DNA from: Paracoccus seriniphilus
GTDB lineage: Bacteria; Pseudomonadota; Alphaproteobacteria; Rhodobacterales; Rhodobacteraceae
Length of the DNA stretch: 64,000 nucleotides
Reading direction: 5' to 3'
NCBI RefSeq assembly: GCF_028553745.1
Contig: NZ_CP067130.1
Location: forward strand, 62,001-126,000
The notes below the pieces were generated by a model. It had not been told where the DNA came from. It ran no database searches and saw only the letters and a list, made by a program, of their open reading frames with translations. Position numbers and translations under genes: made by a program. Position 1 is the first letter of the stretch; every line of letters begins with the position of its first letter. Below, one piece after another: positions 36,408-47,000 of the stretch.

Positions 36408-37514
36408 ATGTCTGCAGAAAATCTTTCGCAACCGGATGAGCGTATGCGCGCGGAATCCCTGGCGACCAAACTGATGAAAAAGCCGGAACTGGGGGCAATC
36501 GGCGGCGTGGTGCTGGTGACGCTGTTCTTCCTGTTCACCGCTGACAGCACGATGTTCACGCTGTCGGGCATCATGAACTTCATGACCCCCGCCGCACAGC
36601 TGGGCATTCTGGGCATCGCGGCGGCCATGCTGATGATCGGCGGTGAATTCGATCTGTCGATCGGCTCGATGGTGGCATTTGCCGGGATGGTCTTTGGCGT
36701 GCTGACGGTCAACATGGGCTTGCCACTGATTTTCGCGATCCCGCTGACCATGGCATTTGCCGCCGGCATCGGCGCGGTGAATGGGACCATCGTGCTGCGC
36801 ACGGGGCTGCCATCCTTCATCGTGACGCTGGCGGGGCTGTTCATTCTGCGTGGCGCGGCGCTGGTCGGGCTGAAGCTGTTCACCGGCGGATCGACCCAGC
36901 TGCGCGGCGTGCGTGATGCGGTCGAGGGCGACTGGCTGGCTCCGCTGTTTTCGGGCGATGCCTTTCCGGGGCTGTTTGCCTGGCTGTCCGGCCTTGGCCT
37001 GATTGACAGCTTCAAGTCCGGCATGCCGAAGGTGCCGGGCATTCCGGTCGAGATCATCTGGTGCCTGCTGATCGCCCTGGTGGCGACCTATGTTCTGGTG
37101 CGCACCCCGGTCGGGAACTGGATCTTTGCCACTGGCGGCGACAGCAATGCCGCCAAGAACTCGGGCGTGCCGGTGCGCGGCGTCAAGATCTCGTTGTTCA
37201 TGCTGACGGCCTGCGCGGCCAGCCTGGTTGCCATCATCACCGTGATGGATGCCGGATCGACCGATGCGCGCCGTGGCTTCATGAAGGAATTCGAGGCCAT
37301 CATCACGGCGGTGATCGGGGGCTGCCTGCTGACCGGGGGCTATGGTTCGGCCATCGGGGCGTTCTTCGGGGCCATCATCTTCGGCATGGTGACGATCGGC
37401 CTGACCTATACCAGTTTCGACCAGGACTGGTTCCAGATCTTCCTTGGCGGAATGCTGTTGCTGGCGGTGGTGTTCAACAATGTGATCCGCAAGCGCGTGA
37501 CGGGAGAGCGGTAA
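36408..37514 (+). CDS. Sugar (inositol) ABC transporter permease, RbsC family
   Basis: From the ATG at 36408, just after GGAGGTGACC, the protein has 368 residues and about nine to ten hydrophobic segments. [28 protein letters not shown] and [20 protein letters not shown] are typical of RbsC-like permeases (BPD_transp_2 family), as is [19 protein letters not shown] near the C-terminus. It forms the channel for the binding protein upstream and contacts the ATPase encoded 1 bp downstream. Confidence 0.88.
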   Translation: MSAENLSQPDERMRAESLATKLMKKPELGAIGGVVLVTLFFLFTADSTMFTLSGIMNFMTPAAQLGILGIAAAMLMIGGEFDLSIGSMVAFAGMVFGVLTVNMGLPLIFAIPLTMAFAAGIGAVNGTIVLRTGLPSFIVTLAGLFILRGAALVGLKLFTGGSTQLRGVRDAVEGDWLAPLFSGDAFPGLFAWLSGLGLIDSFKSGMPKVPGIPVEIIWCLLIALVATYVLVRTPVGNWIFATGGDSNAAKNSGVPVRGVKISLFMLTACAASLVAIITVMDAGSTDARRGFMKEFEAIITAVIGGCLLTGGYGSAIGAFFGAIIFGMVTIGLTYTSFDQDWFQIFLGGMLLLAVVFNNVIRKRVTGER

Positions 37515-37515
37515 G

Positions 37516-38295
37516 ATGACCCAGCCGATCATCCATATGGAAAACATCAAGAAGCATTTCGGCAATGTGATTGCGCTGAACGGTGTGACCTTCGATGTCA
37601 CCCCGGGTGAATGCCACTGCCTTCTGGGCGACAACGGCGCCGGAAAATCCACCTTCATCAAGACCATGTCAGGGGTGCACAAGCCGACCTCGGGAGAGAT
37701 CTTCTTCGAGGGCAGGCCGATGTCCTTCGACAGCCCGCGCGAGGCGATGGAGGCCGGGATCGCCACGGTCTTTCAGGATCTGGCCATGATCCCGCTGATG
37801 TCGGTCACGCGCAATTTCTTCATGGGGCGCGAACCCACCAAGGGCCGCGGGTTGACCAAGCGGCTGGATATCGAACGTGCCAATGAGATCACCATGGAAG
37901 AAATGCGCAAGATGGGCATCAGCCTTCGCGCCCCCGATCAGGCGGTCGGCACGCTGTCGGGGGGCGAGCGCCAGACGGTGGCCATCGCCCGCGCGGTCTA
38001 TTTCGGCGCCAAGGTGCTGATCCTTGACGAGCCGACCTCGGCCCTTGGCGTGCGCCAGACCTCGAATGTGCTGTCCACCATCGCACGGGTCCGCCAACAG
38101 GGGGTGGGCGTCGTGTTCATCAGCCACAATGTCCGTCACGCACTGGCCGTCGGCGACCGCTTCACGGTGCTGAACCGGGGCCAGACCCTCGGCACGGCCG
38201 TCCGGGGCGAGATCACGGCATCCGAGCTGCAGGACCTGATGGCCGGTGGTCAGGAAATGGCCGAGCTGGAAGGCTCGCTCGGCGGAACGATCTGA
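37516..38295 (+). CDS. Sugar (inositol) ABC transporter ATP-binding protein, single domain
   Basis: The 259-residue protein has Walker [12 protein letters not shown], signature [14 protein letters not shown], Walker [13 protein letters not shown] and switch histidine FISHNVRHA. It carries only one nucleotide-binding domain; the RbsA/MglA type has two. Single-domain forms work as homodimers and are known for carbohydrate importers of this class in alphaproteobacteria. Walker B continues TSALGVRQ instead of TSALDxxx, a common feature of the sugar subfamily. It couples ATP hydrolysis to the inositol permease. Confidence 0.88.
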   Translation: MTQPIIHMENIKKHFGNVIALNGVTFDVTPGECHCLLGDNGAGKSTFIKTMSGVHKPTSGEIFFEGRPMSFDSPREAMEAGIATVFQDLAMIPLMSVTRNFFMGREPTKGRGLTKRLDIERANEITMEEMRKMGISLRAPDQAVGTLSGGERQTVAIARAVYFGAKVLILDEPTSALGVRQTSNVLSTIARVRQQGVGVVFISHNVRHALAVGDRFTVLNRGQTLGTAVRGEITASELQDLMAGGQEMAELEGSLGGTI

Positions 38296-38425
38296 ATGGC
38301 TTTCGGCGGGCAAGCTTTTGGCATTGCCCGCCAATTTCGTCCTGTGCCCCACGCCGAGACGAGGGTAAGGACTAGCGAGCCGGGCGGGTTGGAAGGATCC
38401 GCGCGGCAAGAAACTGACAGGATGA

Positions 38426-40351
38426 ATGACGATGAAGACGCTTGATGTTGTAACGATTGGTCGGTCTTCGGTTGATTTATACGGCCAGCAGGTCGGCGGC
38501 CGTCTGGAAGATATGGGATCATTCGCGAAATATATCGGCGGATCTCCGACGAATATCGCCTGTGGCACGGCGCGGCTGGGGCTGCGCTCGGCAGTGATCA
38601 CCCGGGTCGGCGATGAACATATGGGGCGCTTCATCCGTGAACAGCTGGCACGTGAAGGTGTCGAGACCAGCGGCGTCGTGACCGATCCCGAGCGGCTGAC
38701 CGCGCTGGTGCTGCTGGGCATTCGCGACGAGGACAGTTTCCCGCTGATCTTCTATCGTGAAAATTGCGCCGATATGGCGCTGTCTGAATCCGATATCGAC
38801 GAGGATCTCATCGCCAGCGCCCGCAGCGTATTGGTCACTGGCACGCATCTGAGCCATCCCCGCACCGAGGCCGCCGTGATGAAGGCGCTGGAACTGGCGC
38901 GCAAACATGGTGCCCGCACGGCGCTGGATATCGACTACCGGCCCAATCTCTGGGGCGTCGCGGGGCATGGCGATGGCGAAAGCCGTTTCGTGGAAAGCGC
39001 CGCCGTGACCGCGCGCTTGCAGAAGACGCTGCATCTCTTTGACCTGATCGTGGGCACCGAAGAAGAATTCCACATTGCTGGCGGCACGACCGATACGCTT
39101 GCTGCGCTGCGCGCCCTGCGGGCGGTGTCGGATGCGACCCTGATCTGCAAACGTGGTGCGAAAGGGGCTGTCGCCTTTACCGGCGCCATCCCCGACGGTC
39201 TGGATGATGGCGAGGCCGGTCCGGGTTTCCCGATCGAGGTCTTCAATGTGCTGGGCGCAGGCGACGGGTTCTTTTCGGGGCTGCTCAAGGGCTGGCTGGA
39301 AGATGCCGACTGGCCGACGGCGCTGAAATACGCCAATGCCTGTGGCGCTTTCGCGGTCAGCCGGCATGGCTGTACCCCGGCCTATCCCAGCCTTGACGAG
39401 CTGGAATTCTTTCTTGAACGCGGCGTGATCCGCCCCGATCTGCGCAATGATGCCGAATTGGAGCAACTCCACTGGTCCACCACCCGTCACAGCCGTACCG
39501 CTGGCGACTGGACCGAGATGCGCGTCTTTGCCTTTGACCACCGCATCCAGCTGGAGGAAATGCCCGGCTATGACCTGGCCAAGGGTGGCCGGTTCAAGGA
39601 ATTGTGCCTTGAGGCCGCCTTGCAGGTGCAGGACGGGCGTGCGGGCTATGGCATCCTTTGCGACAACCGCATCGGGCGCGCGGCCCTGCATCGTGCCAGC
39701 GGAACGGGGCTGTGGATCGGGCGGCCCTGTGAATGGCCGGGATCGCGGCCGCTGGAGCTGGAACCGGAACTGGGCAGTGATTGCGGGACGCTGGTCGAAT
39801 GGGCGCGCGAGAATGTCATCAAGGTGCTGTGCTTCTGCCATCCCGATGATGACGCCGCCACCCGCGCCGCGCAGGAAACGACCGTCAAACGCCTCTATGA
39901 GGCCGGGCGTCGCAACCAGCTGGAATTCCTGCTGGAAGTGATCCCCTCGAAGGTCGGCCCGGTCGATGACATGACCACCGCGACGCTGATCCGGCAATTC
40001 TACGCCGCCGGAATTTACCCCGACTGGTGGAAGCTGGAGCCGATGAAGACCCGCGCGGGCTGGCAGAATGCCATTGCCGCCATCGAGGAACATGATCGCA
40101 ATACGCGCGGGATCGTGGTTCTTGGTCTTGATGCGCCCGAGGCCGAGCTGCAGGCCAGCTTTGACGTTGCCGCCAGCTTTGAGCTGGTGAGGGGGTTTGC
40201 CGTCGGGCGCACGATCTTTGGCGATGCGGCGCGTGCCTGGATGCAGGGGCAGTTGTCGGATGGCGATGCGGTGGCGCAGATGGCCGAACGCTATGCCCGT
40301 CTTGCCGGGTTCTGGGACAAGGCCCGCGCCGCGGCGAAGGCTGGCGGGTGA
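38426..40351 (+). CDS. iolC: Bifunctional 5-dehydro-2-deoxygluconokinase / DUF2090 (IolC-IolJ-like)
   Basis: The 641-residue protein is a fusion. Residues 1-325 are a PfkB kinase (VVTIGRSSVDLYGQQ, KYIGGSPTNIACGTARLGL, and the catalytic NVLGAGDGFFSGLL). The part from about 350 on is DUF2090 (MRVFAFDHRIQLEEM, VIPSKVGPVDDMTT, PDWWKLEPMK, GLDAPEAEL), an aldolase-like domain. The kinase phosphorylates 5-dehydro-2-deoxygluconate, and the second half is thought to cleave the product to DHAP and malonate semialdehyde. An alternative start at 38432 would trim two residues. It follows the ABC genes by 130 bp. Confidence 0.9.
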   Translation: MTMKTLDVVTIGRSSVDLYGQQVGGRLEDMGSFAKYIGGSPTNIACGTARLGLRSAVITRVGDEHMGRFIREQLAREGVETSGVVTDPERLTALVLLGIRDEDSFPLIFYRENCADMALSESDIDEDLIASARSVLVTGTHLSHPRTEAAVMKALELARKHGARTALDIDYRPNLWGVAGHGDGESRFVESAAVTARLQKTLHLFDLIVGTEEEFHIAGGTTDTLAALRALRAVSDATLICKRGAKGAVAFTGAIPDGLDDGEAGPGFPIEVFNVLGAGDGFFSGLLKGWLEDADWPTALKYANACGAFAVSRHGCTPAYPSLDELEFFLERGVIRPDLRNDAELEQLHWSTTRHSRTAGDWTEMRVFAFDHRIQLEEMPGYDLAKGGRFKELCLEAALQVQDGRAGYGILCDNRIGRAALHRASGTGLWIGRPCEWPGSRPLELEPELGSDCGTLVEWARENVIKVLCFCHPDDDAATRAAQETTVKRLYEAGRRNQLEFLLEVIPSKVGPVDDMTTATLIRQFYAAGIYPDWWKLEPMKTRAGWQNAIAAIEEHDRNTRGIVVLGLDAPEAELQASFDVAASFELVRGFAVGRTIFGDAARAWMQGQLSDGDAVAQMAERYARLAGFWDKARAAAKAGG

Positions 40352-40467
40352 GAAATTTGGAACTGGCGTCGGGAGGGGCTTTGCCCCTCTTGGCCGCTGG
40401 CCAATTCACCCCGGGTATTTGAACGAAGAAGACGCCGGCAGAGGCGAGGATAGCAAGAGGATTCGAA

Positions 40468-42300
40468 ATGGGTGGGACGGTTCGACTGACCGCGGCGCAG
40501 GCGATGACGCGCTGGTTGTCGGTGCAACAGAACGAGACGGGCGAGCGCTTTGTCGAGGGCGTCTGGGCGATCTTTGGCCATGGCAATGTGGCTGGGCTGG
40601 GCGAGGCATTGCAGGGCATGGGCGATGCGCTGCCGACCTGGCGTGGACAGAATGAACAGACCATGGCGCATGCCGCCATCGCCTTTGCCAAGGGGCATGC
40701 AAGGCGGCGGGCGCAGGCGGTGACGACCTCGATCGGGCCGGGGGCCACGAATGTGGTGACGGCGGCGGCGCTGGCGCATGTGAACCGCCTTCCATTGCTG
40801 GTCATTGCCGGGGATGTCTTTGCCAATCGCCGCCCCGATCCGGTCTTGCAGCAGATCGAGGATTTCGATGACGGCACGGTCAGCGCCAATGACTGTTTTC
40901 GTCCGGTCAGCCGCTATTTCGACCGCATCACCAGGCCCGAGCATCTGTTGACGGCGCTGCCGCGTGCCATGCGGGTGATGACCGATCCGGCGAATTGCGG
41001 GCCGGTCACGCTGGCCTTTTGTCAGGATGTGCAGGCCGAGGCCCATGATTGGCCCGAAGAATTTTTCGAACCCCGCATATGGCGCATTCGTCGCCCTGAA
41101 CCCGATGCGCAGGAGCTGGCCGAGGTGGCTGGGCTGATCCGTGCGGCAAAATCGCCAGTGATCGTGGCCGGCGGCGGTGTGATCTATTCGGAGGCAGGGG
41201 AGGTGCTGGGGGAATTTGCCAGCCGTCACAATATTGCGGTGATCGAGACACAGGCCGGAAAGTCGGCGTTGGCACAATCCCATCCGATGAATTTCGGGGC
41301 GGCCGGTGTCGATGGATCGGCGGCGGCGAATGCGGCTGCCGCGGCCGCGGATCTGGTGATTGCGGTCGGCACGCGCCTGCAGGATTTCACCACCGGCTCG
41401 CGGACATTGTTCGGCGATGCCAGAATTGCTGCGGTGAATGTGCAGCCCTATGACGCGGCGAAACATGGCGCGGTCAGCCTGGTTGCCGATGCTCGTGTCG
41501 CGCTGGAAAAGCTGACGGCGGAGCTGGGCGACTATCACGGCGAAGCTGCGGATGCGGGGGCGCGTGCAGCCTGGCTGACCGCAGTCGATGCGCATTGCGC
41601 GGCGCCTGCCGGGGACGAGGGTCTGCCCACCGATGCGCAGGTGATTGGTGCCGTGCAGCGCGCTACCGGGGATGACGCCATTGCGATGTGCGCGGCGGGC
41701 ACCATGCCCGGTGCGCTGAAGCTGCTGTGGCAGCCCAGTCAGGGCGGCTATCACATGGAGTATGGCTATAGCTGCATGGGTTATGAGATCGCCGGGGCGA
41801 TGGGGCTGAAACTGGCCCGGCCCGAGCGCGAGGTGATCTGCTTTGTCGGCGATGGCAGCTATATGATGGCGAACTCCGAGCTGGCGACGGCGGTGATGCG
41901 GCGGGTGCCCTTCACGGTGGTGCTGACCGACAATCGCGGCTTTGGCTGCATCAACCGTCTGCAGCAGGGCTGTGGGGGCGAGGAGTTCAACAATCTCTAC
42001 AAGGATTGCAATATCGAGGCACAGCCGCAGATCGATTATGTCGCTCATGCGGGGGCGATGGGGGCCCATGCGGTGAAGGCGGCCAGCATTGCCGATCTGG
42101 AGGCACAGATTGCCGCGGCGCGGGGGCGTGACATTCCGACGGTGATCGTGATCGAGACCACGGCCGAACCCGGTCCGGGCTTTGGCGAGGCCGGGCATTG
42201 GTGGGATGTTGCCGTGCCGGAAGTCGGGCGGAGCGAGAAACTGAAACAGGCCTATGTGGCCTATCTGAACAACAGGGCGCACCAGCGCCTTGTGAACTGA
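40468..42300 (+). CDS. iolD: 3D-(3,5/4)-trihydroxycyclohexane-1,2-dione hydrolase
   Basis: The 610-residue protein has the three domains of thiamine-diphosphate enzymes. The N-terminal domain includes MTRWLSVQQNETGERFVEGVWAIFGHGNVAGLGEAL with the catalytic glutamate region (WRGQNEQTMAHAA). The C-terminal ThDP motif is GDGSYMMANSELATAVMRRVPFTVVLTDN. FGHGNVAGLG and YSCMGYEIAGAMG are typical for IolD. It opens the ring of the dione made by IolE. The start ATG at 40468 lies 116 bp after iolC and is preceded by AAGAGGATTCGAA. Confidence 0.92.
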   Translation: MGGTVRLTAAQAMTRWLSVQQNETGERFVEGVWAIFGHGNVAGLGEALQGMGDALPTWRGQNEQTMAHAAIAFAKGHARRRAQAVTTSIGPGATNVVTAAALAHVNRLPLLVIAGDVFANRRPDPVLQQIEDFDDGTVSANDCFRPVSRYFDRITRPEHLLTALPRAMRVMTDPANCGPVTLAFCQDVQAEAHDWPEEFFEPRIWRIRRPEPDAQELAEVAGLIRAAKSPVIVAGGGVIYSEAGEVLGEFASRHNIAVIETQAGKSALAQSHPMNFGAAGVDGSAAANAAAAAADLVIAVGTRLQDFTTGSRTLFGDARIAAVNVQPYDAAKHGAVSLVADARVALEKLTAELGDYHGEAADAGARAAWLTAVDAHCAAPAGDEGLPTDAQVIGAVQRATGDDAIAMCAAGTMPGALKLLWQPSQGGYHMEYGYSCMGYEIAGAMGLKLARPEREVICFVGDGSYMMANSELATAVMRRVPFTVVLTDNRGFGCINRLQQGCGGEEFNNLYKDCNIEAQPQIDYVAHAGAMGAHAVKAASIADLEAQIAAARGRDIPTVIVIETTAEPGPGFGEAGHWWDVAVPEVGRSEKLKQAYVAYLNNRAHQRLVN

Positions 42301-42338
42301 GGGTGCGGGCATTGCCCGACCATGACGGAGAGACGAAG

Positions 42339-43235
42339 ATGATCCAGTTTGGCACCAACCCGATCGCCTGGGCCAATGATGACGACCAGACGCTGGGGGC
42401 GGATATCCCGACCGAGCGGATCCTTGAAGAGGCCGGGCGCCTGATCGGGTTTGACGGGATCGAGAACGGCCATCGCTGGCCGCAGGACGACCCGCAGGCG
42501 CTGAAGGAACTTCTGGGCAGCCATGGGTTGGCCTTCGTGTCGGGCTGGCATTCGCTGAACCTGCTGGATCATTCGGTCGAGGCAGAGAAACAGGCCATCC
42601 AGCCGCATCTGGACAAGCTGAAGCACAACGGCTGCAAGGTCTGCATTACCTGCGAGACCTCGAACAGCGTGCAGGGGCTGGACCAGCCCCTGAGCGAACG
42701 TCCGGTTCTGGACGCCGCCGGCATGGCCGATTTCGGTGCCAGGGTCGAAGAGATCGCCCGCTATTGCGCCGATCAGGGCATTGCGCTGGTCTATCACCAC
42801 CATATGGGCACGGTGGTCCAATCACCCGAGGATATCGACCTGTTCATGGCCTCGACCGGCCCGGCGACCAGGCTGTTGTTCGACGCAGGTCATTGCTATT
42901 TCGGGGGCGGTGATCCCTCCGAAGTGCTGGCCCGCCATATCGACAGGGTCGGGCATTTCCATGCCAAGAATGTCCGTCCTGCCATTCGCGCGAAGGTCGA
43001 AGGCGAAGGGCTGTCCTTCATGGACGGGGTGCGCGCCGGAGTCTTTACCGTGCCAGGCGATCAGGAGGGCGCGATTGATTTCGCGCCACTGTTGCAGATC
43101 CTGAAGGATCATGGCTATGAGGGCTGGATCGTGATCGAGGCCGAGCAGGACCCCGATCAGCGCAATCCGCTGCTGTATCAGACGCTTGGCCTGCATACCT
43201 TGAAACGCATCGCCCGCGATACCGGCCTGATTTGA
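42339..43235 (+). CDS. iolE: Inosose dehydratase
   Basis: The 298-residue protein starts at the ATG at 42339 (MIQFGTNPIAWANDDDQTLG), behind GGAGAGACGAAG. It is a TIM-barrel of the xylose-isomerase-like superfamily with FDGIENGHRWP, VYHHHMGTVVQSPEDID, LLFDAGHCYFGGGDP, VGHFHAKNVRP and WIVIEAEQDP, which hold the metal-binding glutamates, aspartate and histidines of IolE. It dehydrates scyllo-inosose to the dione used by IolD. It follows iolD after 38 bp and precedes iolB by 11 bp. Confidence 0.92.
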   Translation: MIQFGTNPIAWANDDDQTLGADIPTERILEEAGRLIGFDGIENGHRWPQDDPQALKELLGSHGLAFVSGWHSLNLLDHSVEAEKQAIQPHLDKLKHNGCKVCITCETSNSVQGLDQPLSERPVLDAAGMADFGARVEEIARYCADQGIALVYHHHMGTVVQSPEDIDLFMASTGPATRLLFDAGHCYFGGGDPSEVLARHIDRVGHFHAKNVRPAIRAKVEGEGLSFMDGVRAGVFTVPGDQEGAIDFAPLLQILKDHGYEGWIVIEAEQDPDQRNPLLYQTLGLHTLKRIARDTGLI

Positions 43236-43246
43236 AAGGAAGCCCC

Positions 43247-44041
43247 ATGCCCGATCTTTTGAAACGTCCCTTTGGCACCCATGGCAAGGTTCATCAGATC
43301 ACGCCCGAAAGCGCCGGCTGGCGCTATGTCGGCTTTGATCTGATCCGGCTGCGCGCCGGTGAAAGCTGGGCCGAGGCCACCGGCGAGAACGAGGTCATTC
43401 TGGTGATGATCGAAGGGCGGGCCAAATTCCAGGCCGCCGGTCAGGACTGGGGTGAGCTGGGACAGCGGATGAATGTCTTTGAAAAGACACCGCCGCATTG
43501 TCTCTATGTGCCCAATGGTCAGGACTGGTCGCTGGAAACCACGACAGAGGCGACCATCGCGGTCTGCAAGGCACCGGGCCGGGGCGGGCATCAGGCGCGG
43601 CGCATTGGTCCCGATGGCATCACCCTGACCCAGCGCGGCGAGGGAACCAATTCCCGCTTCATCAACAATATCGCCATGGAGGCCGAGGACTACTGCGACA
43701 GCCTGCTGGTGACCGAGGTCTTTACCCCGGCGGGCAACTGGTCCTCTTATCCCAGCCATCGCCATGACGAGGATGACTTCCCCCGGATCACCTATCTGGA
43801 GGAAACCTATTACCATCGCCTGAATCCCGCCAATGGCTTTGGCATCCAGCGCGTCTATACGGATGATCTGTCCCTGAACGAGACCATGGCCGTGCATGAC
43901 GGTGATGTGGTCTGTGTGCCGCGCGGCCATCACCCCTGTGGCGCGCCGCATGGATTCGAGATGTATTATCTGAATGTCATGGCCGGACCGCGCAGGAACT
44001 GGCGCTTTGTCGCAGCGCCCGAGGTCGAACATCTGATGTGA
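43247..44041 (+). CDS. iolB: 5-deoxy-glucuronate isomerase
   Basis: The 264-residue cupin protein starts at the ATG at 43247 after AAAGGAAGCCCC. Family marks are the metal-binding SSYPSHRHDEDDFPR, the tyrosine-rich YLEETYYHRLNPANGFGIQRVYTDD, and VPRGHHPCGAPHGFEMYYLNVMAGP. It converts 5-deoxy-glucuronate, the product of IolD, to 5-dehydro-2-deoxygluconate for IolC. It is the last gene of the inositol operon and a strong terminator follows. Confidence 0.92.
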   Translation: MPDLLKRPFGTHGKVHQITPESAGWRYVGFDLIRLRAGESWAEATGENEVILVMIEGRAKFQAAGQDWGELGQRMNVFEKTPPHCLYVPNGQDWSLETTTEATIAVCKAPGRGGHQARRIGPDGITLTQRGEGTNSRFINNIAMEAEDYCDSLLVTEVFTPAGNWSSYPSHRHDEDDFPRITYLEETYYHRLNPANGFGIQRVYTDDLSLNETMAVHDGDVVCVPRGHHPCGAPHGFEMYYLNVMAGPRRNWRFVAAPEVEHLM

Positions 44042-44047
44042 CCCTAT

Positions 44048-44073
44048 GGCCTGCCCGGGCAACAGGGCAGGCC
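44048..44073. terminator. Stem-loop terminator between iolB and the helicase gene
   Basis: A perfect 9-bp stem (GGCCTGCCC / GGGCAGGCC) with an 8-base loop lies 6 bp after iolB and 11 bp from the convergent helicase stop, so it can serve both. Confidence 0.65.
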
Positions 44074-44084
44074 GCAGGTGGCGC

Positions 44085-47000
44085 TTACAGGCTGGGCAGG
44101 GCGCAGAGCGTGTTGACCAGCCGCATCTGTTCGACCGTATCGCATTTCGCCTCGCGCAGGCGGGGTGCGCCAAAGATCAGTGCCAGACCCTTGGCACGCG
44201 AGACGGCCACATTGATGCGGTTGAGCGAGAACAGGAACTCCATCCCGCGCGAGGTTTCCTCGGCCGAGGATGCGGTCATCGACACCAGACAGACCGGAGC
44301 CTCCTGTCCCTGGAACTTGTCGACCGTGCCGACGCGGATATCCGGGGGCAGGGCCTCGCGCAGCGCATTGACCTGCGCGTTATAGGGCGCGACGACAATG
44401 ATGTCGGATTGGCGCATGGGGCGGGTGGTCCCGTCCTTGTCGGTCCATTCTCCGCGCAGCAGTTCGGTCGCGGCGGCCTTGATGGCGGCGGTTTCCTCGG
44501 GCGCGATCTGGGCATTGCCGTCATGGGGAACAGGCACCCAAAAGGCACCGCTGGCAGGATAATCGGTGCCGGTGACCTGCTGGCTTGCGGTGTCGGGATG
44601 GCTGGTCAGCCGCCCGTCATAGACCTGATCGGAAATGAAATCGCAGACATCGGGATGCATCCGCCGCGAGACAGGCAGGAAAATTCCCCGGTCAGCCGGG
44701 ATGGTGGCATGATCGCCCAGCATCCAGTCCAGACAGGACAGATTGGCTGGTTCGGGATGTGCGCCCTGAATGACCTGCGGCAACTGGCGCGGATCGCCGA
44801 CCAGCACGATATTGCGCGCCGCCCGTCCCATCGCGGCCATATTGGCCAGCCCGACCTGTCCGGCCTCATCCACGAACAGCCAGTCGAAGGCCTGCAGATT
44901 TTCATCACGCGCAAAGAAAAACGCCGTTCCGCCCACCACATGCCCGCCGCTGGACGCCGCGCTGTTGTCGGTGACGCGCCGGATCGGGCAGTCATCGGGA
45001 TAGCCGTCATTTCCCGCCGAGAGCTTGTGCACCAGATCCAGTGCAAACGGCAGGTCATCCTCCTGCGCTGCGGCCAGACAGCCCATCAGGACATTGCGGA
45101 TGGCCTCGTGGCTGTTCGAGGCCACCCCGACGCGCGCGCCCTTGCGCAACAGCGACAGGATCGCCCGCGCGGTGACAAAGGTCTTGCCGGTGCCCGGCGG
45201 TCCCTGAATCGGCAGCAGGGTTTCATCCATCGCCCCGACTGCCGCGATGGTGCCCGCCACCGGATCGCTGATCGGCTGCAAGGGGCCGGTGGTCAGGCGC
45301 GGTGCGCAGCGCGACAACAGGTCATCCACGGCGCGATAGCTGCGCGTGCCGCATTGATCGGCGATCACATCGCGCAGGGCATCGGAGATGACACGGGTAT
45401 TCAGTGGCGCATCTGGATGCAGGGTCAGCCGGTCGCGTAGAAGCCCGGCCTTCTTCGCGCCGATCTTCAGCCGCACGGTCCGGGCAGCGCGGTCCAGATC
45501 ATCGATCGTGACCCCGTCAAAACCCTCGGGCGAGGGGATGCTGGCGCGCTTGCCACGGCGCAGCTTGGTTTCCTGCGGAGGAAAGGCATAGGTCCGGGTG
45601 ACCGAGCGTTGGACAGGCTGGGCCGGACCTGTCGCCCGCAACCCGCCCATGGCATCAAGATCGTCGATCAGATCCTCGTCATCGCTGGCAAGGCTGTCAA
45701 AGATCGCCCACCACGCCGGTTTGGCCTCGCGCTGATGGAACAGGCCCAGATTGAACAGCATCTTCTGGCGTTCCTCGGGCAGATGCGATGCCGCCAGTGC
45801 GTCCTGCAATGCCTGGGTTTCGGTGTCCTCCTCGGCCTCCTTCTCTGCGTGATCAGGGGCCAGCTCGGGCCAGGGAATGGCAGGGCGGATCGACACCAGC
45901 CAATCGCGCAGTTCCTCGGTCGAGATACAGTCGATGCGATTGTAGTCCTCGATTTCGTCAAGAATGTGCTGATCGCCCGTTTCGCGCCAGTTTTCATAGG
46001 CGACGACCGAGCCGCCGGCGGTCTTGACCTCGCCGTCGCGCTTGCGCCCGTAAAATGCTTCCATCGACTTGATCGAGTAATTTGCCTCCGAGCAGATCAG
46101 CCCGCCCCTGACCACGGCGAACAGATCGACAAAGCGGCGCTCGCGCAGCAGGCGGTCCAGATATGCCTCGCCAATGCCGTATTTCGTGGTCAGGCGCTTC
46201 AGCGCGGTGATCTCATAGGGCGCATAATGGTAGATGCGCGCATCGGGATGCGCGGCCAGCCTGTCGCGGAAAAACGCGAAGAGATCGGTCAGCGCCTGCG
46301 CTTCGGCCTGATGATCATGCGCCCAGAAGGCGTGGAACTGGCCATCGCACCAGAGCCCGTGCAGATATTCCAGTCCGCCGTCGAAATGCGGGTCGCCCTC
46401 GATATCATAGAAGATGTCGCCGGGCTGCGGCTGGGGCAGCAGGTCAAACCCCTTGCCCGGCTGGGACGGGCGCAATTCATAGGTGGGATCGCCGGTCTTG
46501 CGGGCATGTTGCAGACGCGCCTGCGTGACCAGACGCTGACGGGTGCTTTCGGCCATGCCGCGAATGGGGTGATCCAGCTGCGCCAGACCGGCCATGGTGG
46601 TGATCCCGGCGGCTTCCAGCTTCTTGACCTGTCCCCTGGCGATATTGGCCACATTGAACAGGCTGTCCTCGGCCTCCCAGATGCTGCTGCAATGATCGGC
46701 CCAACGGCACAGGGCGCAATCGGCACAGGGGACAGGGCGCGTTTGCGGCGGATCGGCCACGAAAGCCTCCAGACGGGCGCGGGCGGCGCGGGCATAATGG
46801 GCGTAATCAGACAGCCGCAGCGTTGCTCTTTCGCCCGAGCCCAGTTCGACATGGGCAAACTCGGGGGCCTTGCCCTGAATCTCGGCCAGCAGATCGGAAT
46901 AGAGAACCAGCTGCAGCACATGTTTCGGATGGGGTTTGCGCTTCAGCTTGGTGTCGGCAACCTCATAGCTGAAGGGCCCAAGCGCCGAAGGGCTGTCCAC

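Noticed and set aside
40291..42312. A 673-codon minus-strand frame opposite iolD.
   Set aside because: Same reason: it covers iolD exactly, and its composition is that of an antisense shadow.
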